Of a DNA stretch of 7,886 nt, positions 1 through 6,628 are shown one piece after another (positions within the stretch are counted from its first letter, which is position 1; each line of letters begins with the position of its first letter). The stretch is taken from assembly GCA_900320815.1 (NCBI GenBank), contig ONTY01000165.1:1-7886 (forward strand). Reading direction: 5' to 3'. A program made the position numbers and the translations under genes. The notes below the pieces were generated by a model, which did not search any database, had not been told where the DNA came from, and worked only from the letters and a program-made list of their open reading frames with translations. Source of the DNA: an uncultured Pseudomonadota bacterium (GTDB lineage: Bacteria; Pseudomonadota; Gammaproteobacteria; Burkholderiales; Burkholderiaceae_C).

Positions 1-68
1 GGTGAAGGGAGTTGAACCCTTAACATCTTGATTACAAATCAAGCCCTCTACCATTGAGATACACCAGC
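1..68 (-). tRNA. tRNA-Thr(TGT), 3' end cut by window edge
   Basis: Read on the minus strand, the gene starts at 68 with acceptor GCTGGTG, then TA, a short D arm, the anticodon stem CTTGA/TCAAG around the loop TTTGTAA (anticodon TGT, threonine codon ACA), a 5-base variable loop, and a T arm AAGGG-TTCAACT-CCCTT. The last four visible bases, CACC, pair with the start of the acceptor. About three acceptor bases plus the discriminator and CCA lie beyond position 1. It follows tRNA-Val by about 30 bases and is probably co-transcribed with it. Confidence 0.93.
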
Positions 69-72
69 AAAG

Positions 73-89
73 CCCGGTATCTATCCGGG
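73..89 (-). other. small hairpin between the two tRNAs
   Basis: CCCGG and CCGGG form a 5-bp stem around a 7-base loop, a few bases upstream of the 5' end of tRNA-Thr. It could be a processing structure or chance. It belongs to no repeat family that I can see in this window. Confidence 0.3.
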
Positions 90-98
90 GTAATAAGA

Positions 99-172
99 CT
101 CCCTGTGTTGGGATCGAACCAACGACCTCCACCGTGTCAAGGTGGCACTCTAGCCAACTGAGCTACGCGCCT
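99..172 (-). tRNA. tRNA-Val(GAC) with unpaired acceptor stem; possible tRNA pseudogene
   Basis: On the minus strand the body is canonical: TA, D arm GCTC/GAGT with AGTTGGCTA, anticodon stem CCACC/GGTGG with loop TTGACAC (anticodon GAC, valine), variable loop AGGTC, T arm GTTGG-TTCGATC-CCAAC. The acceptor strands do not match. The 5' strand is AGGCGCG (172-166) but the 3' strand is ACAGGGA (106-100), leaving at most one pair. Nothing resembling CGCGCC follows the T arm, and no CCA is encoded. Either the 3' end was replaced by recombination, or the tRNA needs a different fold; TCCTG further upstream (180-176) could pair weakly with CAGGGA with one bulge. tRNA identity is clear; function is doubtful. 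Confidence 0.75.
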
Positions 173-189
173 GTGCAGGAAAGCGCGCG

Positions 190-195
190 AGTATA
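190..195 (-). promoter_or_regulatory. -10 element of a stable-RNA-like promoter for the tRNAs
   Basis: The minus strand carries TATACT followed at once by the GC-only stretch CGCGCGC, about 17 bases before the tRNA-Val 5' end. A -10 box with a GC-rich discriminator is characteristic of stringently controlled stable-RNA promoters. No good -35 match is present at 16-18 bp, so the call rests on the -10 box, discriminator and position. Confidence 0.45.
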
Positions 196-242
196 GCAGC
201 ATCAAGGGAAGAAAGTGCGGCAGGCGTTGTTGCACGCGGGCA

Positions 243-398
243 CGCCGCCGCGAGGCCGCCAAAATCACCAACGCCACAACCCGCGCCGCGATGGAAGAGC
301 TGCTGTCTGGCGGCGGCCAGCGTTACGACAGCATAGAAGCCATGTTTGAAGACTGCGGCATTGACATCAAGAAAATCCGGGCAGCGAAGAAGTGCTGA
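243..398 (+). pseudogene. RelB/DinJ-family antitoxin, C-terminal remnant
   Basis: A plus-strand frame ending in TGA at 396-398 encodes RREAAKITNATTRAAMEE, then a Gly-rich turn, then YDSIEAMFEDCGIDIKK and a basic tail. The N-A-T-T-R-A-A-M-E-E segment followed by 'EAMFEDLGI'-like sequence is typical of the C-terminal half of RelB/DinJ antitoxins, which wraps around the RelE/YafQ toxin. The N-terminal ribbon-helix-helix DNA-binding half is missing. No start codon with a plausible N-terminus lies between here and the tRNA promoter at 195, and the upstream codons (Cys/Arg/Gly-rich) do not look like a DinJ N-terminus. A toxin-like frame overlaps its 3' end, as in real dinJ-yafQ operons. It is unlikely to be functional. 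Confidence 0.6.
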
Positions 399-602
399 CG
401 CCCCGCATCTCGCATCAGTACAAGAAAGACTTGCGCGCCGCCGAGCGCCAACACACACCGATAGACAAGCTGGATGAAGCGCTGGCGCTGTTGATACGCG
501 CCGAGTTGTTTGGCGAACAGCGCGCGTACAGCCACCCTGTCAGGCGGCCACGGCCTCGCATCTTGTGTGCTGGCAGAGGAACAGCGTCTATACCCATGGA
601 TT
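392..602 (+). pseudogene. YafQ/RelE-type toxin remnant, frameshifted and truncated
   Basis: A GTG at 392, overlapping the antitoxin stop, opens a frame reading LTPRISHQYKKDLRAAERQ and then TPIDKLDEALALLI...YSHPV. This follows the N-terminal half of YafQ toxins (Y-x-K-D-hydrophobic, K-L-x-x-x-x-x-L, then a D/S-H-P-L motif). After the S-H-P motif near 540 the frame loses similarity. The alternative frame (ATLSGGHGLASCVLAEEQ at about 522-580) looks more like the expected 'LSG..' continuation, which implies an indel near 535-545. The recognisable sequence ends at about 600 where palindromic repeat R1 begins, so the C-terminus with the catalytic histidine is missing or scrambled. The module is probably dead. 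YafQ toxins are ribosome-dependent mRNA endonucleases. Confidence 0.55.
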
Positions 603-605
603 TCA

Positions 606-648
606 CACACCATCACCGGCTTATGTTGCCGGCGATGGAGTGATACCC
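606..648. repeat. Palindromic intergenic repeat R1
   Basis: CCATCACCGGC (610-620) and GCCGGCGATGG (628-638) form an 11-bp stem with one mismatch around the loop TTATGTT. CAC/GTG outside extends it after an A/A mismatch. It ends with GTGATACCC, a tail shared with R2 and R3. It directly follows the minus-strand vapC-like stop codon (650-652) and directly abuts the plus-strand YafQ remnant. There is no U-run, so it is not a classical intrinsic terminator, though it could stabilise the 3' end of the mRNA. Confidence 0.8.
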
Positions 649-649
649 G

Positions 650-1090
650 TCAGTCATCCTCCTGTTTTTTGGTTTCCAGCAAAAGTGTTTTCACGTCTTG
701 CTTGGCAAGCAGCTTCACGGCTTCCTTGTCAAAGGAGGCGAAGGCGGCATCGTCATCATGCGCCATCGCCTGCCCCGCGCATGCGTTGACGCCATCGGCA
801 AAATCGCCGCCCTTTTCCAGCATGCGCAAACCGGCGGAGACTTCATCCGTGTTGAATATCAGATTTTTGATACACAGCACTTTTTCAATGCCAGCCACAA
901 TTTCAACCGCAGTGAACCTGTAACCGCGCTGCATGACCCAGACCATTTCGCAAAAGGCATGCGTCGGGAATATCACAGCGTCACAGCGATCAATCAACTC
1001 GGCGGCTACAAGTGCCTGCTTCGCATCCTCATCAGACGCCCCGCTGACCAGCAGGCGCAGGATGACGTTGGTGTCTGCGATGATTTTCAT
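650..1090 (-). CDS. PIN-domain toxin, VapC-like ribonuclease
   Basis: The product is a 146-residue cytoplasmic PIN-domain protein, a normal size for a type II toxin that cleaves RNA. Numbered from the ATG at 1090, the acidic active-site set is visible: Asp6 in IIADTNVILR, Glu48 in AFCEMVWVM, Asp96/Asp99 in GGDFADGV and Asp121 in ASFDKEAV. All four positions expected for Mg/Mn binding are intact, so the enzyme should be active. The ATG at 1090 overlaps the antitoxin stop by one base (TGATG) and has AAAGGG 5 bases upstream, giving translational coupling. A GTG at 1093 would place the Shine-Dalgarno too close. The C-terminus is Lys/Glu/Asp-rich. VapC relatives cut tRNA or rRNA; the target here cannot be read from sequence. 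Confidence 0.88.
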   Translation of the reverse strand: MKIIADTNVILRLLVSGASDEDAKQALVAAELIDRCDAVIFPTHAFCEMVWVMQRGYRFTAVEIVAGIEKVLCIKNLIFNTDEVSAGLRMLEKGGDFADGVNACAGQAMAHDDDAAFASFDKEAVKLLAKQDVKTLLLETKKQEDD

Positions 1091-1335
1091 CACAGCCCTT
1101 TCATGCCTGCTGCCACATGGCCGTCTTCAATAATGCGCTTGATGTCGGCGTCGCTGAGGTGGATATTGGTTTTCATGCAGCCCATGACTTCGCGCGCACT
1201 CACTTTCTTGCCCTCGGCGCGCAGCGGCATGATGGTGGCGGCGCCGTCCTCATGCTTTTCCACGCGGATGCGGCTGGCGGCTTCAATGCCAAGGTAATCA
1301 AGCAGCGAGGCGGCGGTCAGTTCAACGGCTGGCAT
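1090..1335 (-). CDS. AbrB-like (VapB-type) antitoxin
   Basis: An 81-residue protein lies directly upstream of the PIN toxin and overlaps it. Residues about 3-38 (ELTAASLLDYLGIEAASRIR, then VEKHEDGAATIMPLR) follow the SpoVT/AbrB swapped-hairpin pattern: beta-strand, 'LL..LGI..G..I.V' turn, strand, 'DG...I.P' strand. The C-terminal part (VSAREVMGCMKTN...LSDADIKRIIEDGHVAAGM) is the likely toxin-neutralising segment, ending with a short helix like the 'EEINEAIADGW' tails of related antitoxins. Start ATG at 1335 has GGAG 8 bases upstream. Such antitoxins bind their own promoter and repress the operon with the toxin as co-repressor. Assignment rests on the weak domain pattern plus strong operon context. 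Confidence 0.75.
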   Translation of the reverse strand: MPAVELTAASLLDYLGIEAASRIRVEKHEDGAATIMPLRAEGKKVSAREVMGCMKTNIHLSDADIKRIIEDGHVAAGMKGL

Positions 1336-1378
1336 GGCTCACGCTCCAGAGGTTTTACAGTTCAGGGGATGACTGCCA

Positions 1379-1407
1379 TTCTATACACGTCAGGCGACCA
1401 TGCACAA
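1379..1407 (-). promoter_or_regulatory. Promoter of the toxin-antitoxin operon
   Basis: On the minus strand TTGTGC (1407-1402) and TATAGA (1385-1380, continuing AT) are 16 bp apart, or 18 bp if TAGAAT is taken as the -10. The -10 is about 45 bases before the antitoxin start. Autoregulatory operator sites would be expected here, but I see no clear palindrome overlapping the boxes. Confidence 0.5.
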
Positions 1408-1433
1408 CAAATATACCATCAATAATTACACCG

Positions 1434-1471
1434 CATCACCAGCGACATAAGCCGGCGAGGTGGTGATACCC
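1434..1471. repeat. Palindromic intergenic repeat R2 (degenerate)
   Basis: ATCACC (1435-1440) pairs with GGTGAT (1462-1467), while the centre (GACATAA) and GCCGGCG arm are imperfect. Read on the minus strand, CGCCGGCTTATGTCGCTGG matches the R1 core CACCGGCTTATGTTGCCGG at 16 of 19 positions. The tail GTGATACCC is identical to those of R1 and R3. It lies between the DUF3592-like gene (stop at 1530) and the toxin-antitoxin promoter. The rest of the 1336-1529 gap contains nothing else recognisable. Confidence 0.7.
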
Positions 1472-1529
1472 TGCCTCACACATCACTTTCCACTTCGTTG
1501 CCGACGGCACTCGCAAATGTGGGAAGGTT

Positions 1530-2060
1530 TCATGCAAAAACATATTTCAGCACCGCCACAGCCAGCACCATGCCAAGCGACAACACACCGTAGCCGATGT
1601 CGGCGGGCAGACGCTCCATTTCCAGATACGCCTCGCGCGGTTTTTTTGTATTCACCAGCACCTCCAGCGTCTGCCCCACCTCAAGGGAAAGGCTGCGCTG
1701 GCGCACCTGCTGCACCATATCCGAATAAAAATTGAAATACGGTGAAATGATGTTGCCAGAATGCGTCACACCATTCCAGATGTATTCATAGCGCAAATTC
1801 ACGAGGCGGGGATATTGCAGCGCAGTGTGGCTGATTGCGCATTCCGCCACCCTGCCTTGTATCTTTTCAAAGTGCTTGCGCCGGAAATACAGCAGTACGC
1901 GGCGCAAGGTTTGCGTTGTAACAAAGGTTATGTACAGAAGAAAAAGCAAGGTAGCAAAGCTCCTGCGGAAAGGGAAAAAATCACTTTTCAGCATAACCGC
2001 TGCCAACACCATCGCTACCACCACACCCGGCGGCGTGCGCGGGGAAACGTAAGGGAGCAT
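1530..2060 (-). CDS. DUF3592-like membrane protein, hypothetical
   Basis: 176 residues. Two hydrophobic segments at the N-terminus (about 12-24 and 34-52) are followed by an Arg/Lys-rich stretch (53-70). A polar beta-rich domain of about 80 residues (70-150) contains VNLRYEYIWNGVTHSG and VGQTLEVLVNTKKPREAYLE. A last hydrophobic helix (about 155-175) precedes the C-terminus. The 'v.Y.Y..nG...sG' and 'G....V.vn...P..a.l' pattern flanked by membrane helices is the DUF3592 layout, whose function is unknown. The ATG at 2060 lies 11 bases after the upstream gene's stop and has no good ribosome site of its own, so coupled translation is likely. An alternative start is the ATG at residue 17, which would lose part of the first helix. 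Confidence 0.72.
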   Translation of the reverse strand: MLPYVSPRTPPGVVVAMVLAAVMLKSDFFPFRRSFATLLFLLYITFVTTQTLRRVLLYFRRKHFEKIQGRVAECAISHTALQYPRLVNLRYEYIWNGVTHSGNIISPYFNFYSDMVQQVRQRSLSLEVGQTLEVLVNTKKPREAYLEMERLPADIGYGVLSLGMVLAVAVLKYVFA

Positions 2061-2071
2061 TTATATACCCA

Positions 2072-2263
2072 TCACTTCTTTTGAAAAGGCGCAGCGACGA
2101 CGCAGACATCGGCAATATACTTAAAAATTTGCTGAGGGCCATCCCTGAAGTCAAACGGCTCGCGTGGAAAATAAAAAATGTCCTGTGCATCAAAATAAAG
2201 TCCCGCCACAAAAAATGTCACCACAGCGATGGCGGCAAAAAGGACGCGGTCAAACCAGTGCAT
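2072..2263 (-). CDS. Small single-pass membrane protein, hypothetical
   Basis: 63 residues. After MHWFDR comes one membrane segment (VLFAAIAVVTFFVAGLYF), then an acidic/aromatic segment (DAQDIFYFPREPFDF) and a short tail ending in QKK. The ATG at 2263 is chosen because GGAG lies 8 bases upstream; a TTG at 2269 would add two residues but is less well spaced. It is 11 bases upstream of the DUF3592-like gene, so the two probably form an operon and may act together in the inner membrane. I recognise no family. Confidence 0.6.
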   Translation of the reverse strand: MHWFDRVLFAAIAVVTFFVAGLYFDAQDIFYFPREPFDFRDGPQQIFKYIADVCVVAAPFQKK

Positions 2264-2293
2264 TTCCAAAGCTCCACATACCCTAAGGAATCA

Positions 2294-2337
2294 CACTTCA
2301 TCGCCGGCTTATAAAGCCGGCGATGAAGTGATACCCA
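2294..2337. repeat. Palindromic intergenic repeat R3, perfect 17-bp stem
   Basis: CACTTCATCGCCGGCTT (2294-2310), loop ATA, AAGCCGGCGATGAAGTG (2314-2330) form a perfect 17-bp hairpin, followed by the shared tail GTGATACCC. It is immediately downstream of the parE stop (2338-2340, minus strand) and about 30 bases before the start of the small membrane-protein gene. On the minus strand it could attenuate transcription from parE into that gene or protect the parE 3' end. No U-tract follows, so it is not a canonical terminator. Confidence 0.9.
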
Positions 2338-4350
<2,013 letters not shown>

Positions 4351-4360
4351 TTATCTCTGG

Positions 4361-4383
4361 TTGCCGGCTTATGAAGCCGGTAA
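4361..4383. repeat. Palindromic intergenic repeat R4 (short form)
   Basis: TTGCCGGCTT (4361-4370), loop ATG, AAGCCGGTAA (4374-4383) pair over 10 bp with one G-T wobble. The centre CCGGCTTATGAAGCCGG matches the R3 core with one changed loop base. The shared GTGATACCC tail is absent. It lies in the parE leader on the minus strand and immediately precedes the truncated hemerythrin on the plus strand. No parE promoter can be called confidently; the surroundings are AT-rich with several weak -10-like boxes. Confidence 0.75.
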
Positions 4384-4386
4384 TAA

Positions 4387-4767
4387 AAATATACTCTTGA
4401 AGCGCGCCTGCCCGAATTCCAGCAGCGCTACGACGCCGGCGAAGACGTGCTGGAAGACCTGCACACCATGCTGGTGAACTGGCTGGTCAAGCACATCCAG
4501 CACGACGACCGCGACTACGCCCCCGCAATCATGGCCTACCTCCTCGAGCACGCGCACACCCGCATCTCCGTGGAGCCGCCCACGCGCTTTGCCGAAGACG
4601 AAGCAGCGCACGCCACCCCGGGCACCACACCCGCAGCGCCGCCCACCGCGCAAGCGCCAGCAGCAACGCCCGCACAACCCGCCGCAGCGCAAGCGCAGGC
4701 GCCCAAACGTAGCCTCTGGCAACGCATCAAGGCATTCTTTGCCCAACCCCCTTCCGGCCACGCCTGA
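4387..4767 (+). pseudogene. 5'-truncated bacteriohemerythrin with Ala/Pro-rich tail
   Basis: An open frame of 126 codons starts after stops at 4381-4386 and ends with TGA at 4765. Its first part (LEARLPEFQQRYDAGEDVLE, then LHTMLVNWLVKHIQHDDRDYA) matches the last helix region of bacterial hemerythrins, including the H-x4-D iron-ligand motif (HIQHDD). Hemerythrins bind O2 at a di-iron site formed by a four-helix bundle; the N-terminal two-thirds, with the other His/Glu ligands, is absent. The frame opens right next to repeat R4, which marks the break. Only a GTG at 4447, without a good ribosome site, could start a 106-residue product. The C-terminus is unusual: an Ala/Pro/Gln-rich linker of about 45 residues and a basic amphipathic end (KRSLWQRIKAFFAQP). 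It cannot bind iron alone. Confidence 0.72.
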
Positions 4768-4787
4768 GCGCCCGCAGCGCCCAAAAC

Positions 4788-4816
4788 AAAACGCGCCCTT
4801 CGCGGGCGCGTTTTTT
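4788..4816. terminator. Strong intrinsic terminator between convergent genes
   Basis: AAAACGCGCCC (4788-4798), loop TTCGC, GGGCGCG (4804-4810) and six T form a GC-rich hairpin whose stem extends into A/T pairs. On the plus strand it ends hemerythrin-fragment transcription (stop at 4767). On the minus strand TTTTGTTTT follows the hairpin, so it can also serve the DUF262/DUF1524 gene, which stops at 4829. Confidence 0.9.
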
Positions 4817-4828
4817 GCCAGCCGCACC

Positions 4829-6595
4829 TCACAGCGCAAACATTTCCAGCACCTGCTGCGCCATCCGCTCCGTGCGCGCATCAATCTGCGCTGCGCTCCA
4901 GCCGCTGGCATCCGCCAATTCAGCATTGATGCACAGCCCGTTGCGAAAGCCCACCCAGCGCCCCGCCTTGTCCTGCAAATCGCGCTTTTCCGCAAAGCTG
5001 CGGCGGCTCAGGCTGCTGTTGTATGCCGTCAGCGTCAGGTTCCCCAGCTTGTGCACATGGCTTTCCAGCAGCGCCTGCGCGCGCTGCTTGTCACCGCCCG
5101 CCATCATCTGCACCCAAGCGGCGGGCACATCGCGCCCCTGCGGGAAGATGTGCTCGATAGACCACACATAGCCCTCCTTCACCTTTCCGCTGCGCTCCCA
5201 CAAATCCTGCCGCGTCTCGCTCGTCATGCCTGCCTCCGCCAGCGCGCACAGAATGAAGCGCGCCACATTCGTGTTCTCCTCGTACACCGGCCCGCGCAGC
5301 CGCGCCGCAAACGCCTCATCGCCCTGCACATCCTTTGCCTGCGCCAGCCTGCTGGCCAACTGCTGCGCCAGCGCCGCCCCGCGCGGCGCAGCGTCGGCAT
5401 CCACGCCCTCCAGCAGATCCATGAAAATGCGCGGCAAATCGCGCGTGGAAGGCAAATCGCACAAATTGCGCCGCACAAAAAAGCCCACCAGCCGCCGCAC
5501 CAGACGCGCCACATCCGCATCCGCCAGCCCCAGCTCCTGCTGGCGCTCGAGCAGCGGCAGCAATAGCATGTATGAGGGCGTGCCCTGCACATGCACCAGC
5601 GCCGCCAGTGCCTGCGCCAGTTCACCATCGCCTTCTGGCGCCAGCAGCCGCGCGTAGTGCCGCCCCGCCGCGCACACCTCATCCAGAAAGCGCCGCGCCC
5701 TCTGTCCATCCTTGCCAATCAGCCCCTCGTAGACCTGCATCAGATTCGTCTTTGTCACCAGCGGCGGCAGCCGCTCCCGTCCAGGCTGCTGGCGCAACTG
5801 CTGCGAATGCGCGTTGTAGTAATGGCGGAAAAAGCGCTCCTGCAGCGCGTAATCGTCACCCAGCCCCTTGAGCAGCCCCTCCCACTGCTGCGCCGCTGCG
5901 TCCAGCAGCGCCTCATCCTGCCCGCCAAGCTGCGCCAGCAACTTGTTTTTCAGCAAATCCACCGCCGTCAGCGGCAGCCCACGGTTATTGAGCGACTCAA
6001 ACAGCGTATACGCCTCTGCGTAATTGCTCACCTCAATCTTCACCAGCACCGCATCCTTCACCTTCCCAAGAAAGGCGAGCAGCGCCGCCGCATCCATGCC
6101 CTGCAGCTTCTTGCAAAAAAACTCATACCCGCGCCACAGCCGGCGCCGCCGGTCAGAACACGCATCCTCTGCCGCAGGCAGCACCCCCGCCACGCCCAGC
6201 AGTGCACGGAAATCCACATCATTGCCGCCCTGCCGCTGCAACTCCAGCCGCTGCGCCTTGCTCTGCTTGGACAGCAAGCAATAGCGCAAATTTGCCCGCT
6301 CCACCGCGCCATCCTCATCCAGCGCCTTCGCCTGCTCGCCCAGCGCCGCATACAGCGCCGCCATCAGCAGCGAAAGCGTCACAATGCGCTGCTGCCCATC
6401 CACCAACTCCAGCCGAGGCGTCAGCGTATCCTTCGTCTGATTGATACAGATAATGGAGCCGAGAAAATATCCCGGAGCATTTTCCGCAACATCCTCAAAA
6501 AACCGCTCCCACTGCACCTTGCCCCAAGCATACTCGCGCTGATAGCGCGGAATATAGTAGCTTACGCGCGTCTCCGGGGACAGCAGCTCGTGCAC
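4829..6595 (-). CDS. DUF262+DUF1524 (GmrSD-like) putative restriction nuclease
   Basis: 588 residues from the GTG at 6595. The N-terminal DUF262 (ParB/Srx-like fold, NTP-dependent in GmrS) shows YYIPRYQREYAW (13-24), GYFLGSII (42-49) and LELVDGQQRIVTL (62-74) with the diagnostic DGQQR. A helical middle follows. The C-terminal DUF1524 His-Me-finger nuclease shows WSIEHIFPQG (His482), HKLGNLTLTAYNSSLS (515-530) and SFAEK. All key motifs are intact. GmrSD-family proteins are modification-dependent type IV restriction enzymes or parts of other phage-defence systems. The true start is uncertain: the same frame stays open to 6628, reading IFTLNSAESYH before VHELL, right up to the upstream gene's TGA, with no start codon and no Shine-Dalgarno for the GTG. 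Translation may be coupled, frameshifted or impaired. The target is unknown. Confidence 0.88.
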   Translation of the reverse strand: MHELLSPETRVSYYIPRYQREYAWGKVQWERFFEDVAENAPGYFLGSIICINQTKDTLTPRLELVDGQQRIVTLSLLMAALYAALGEQAKALDEDGAVERANLRYCLLSKQSKAQRLELQRQGGNDVDFRALLGVAGVLPAAEDACSDRRRRLWRGYEFFCKKLQGMDAAALLAFLGKVKDAVLVKIEVSNYAEAYTLFESLNNRGLPLTAVDLLKNKLLAQLGGQDEALLDAAAQQWEGLLKGLGDDYALQERFFRHYYNAHSQQLRQQPGRERLPPLVTKTNLMQVYEGLIGKDGQRARRFLDEVCAAGRHYARLLAPEGDGELAQALAALVHVQGTPSYMLLLPLLERQQELGLADADVARLVRRLVGFFVRRNLCDLPSTRDLPRIFMDLLEGVDADAAPRGAALAQQLASRLAQAKDVQGDEAFAARLRGPVYEENTNVARFILCALAEAGMTSETRQDLWERSGKVKEGYVWSIEHIFPQGRDVPAAWVQMMAGGDKQRAQALLESHVHKLGNLTLTAYNSSLSRRSFAEKRDLQDKAGRWVGFRNGLCINAELADASGWSAAQIDARTERMAQQVLEMFAL

Positions 6596-6628
6596 ATGAT
6601 AGCTTTCAGCCGAATTAAGTGTGAAGAT

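Noticed and set aside
2294..2337. R3 as the intrinsic terminator of parE
   Set aside because: The hairpin is strong but no U-tract follows on either strand, and the same element occurs at other sites, so it is better described as a repeat that may affect mRNA ends.
4369..4995. 208-codon minus-strand frame between parE and the nuclease gene
   Set aside because: It runs antisense to the hemerythrin fragment and through the terminator, and is Cys/Arg/Gly-rich with no motif.
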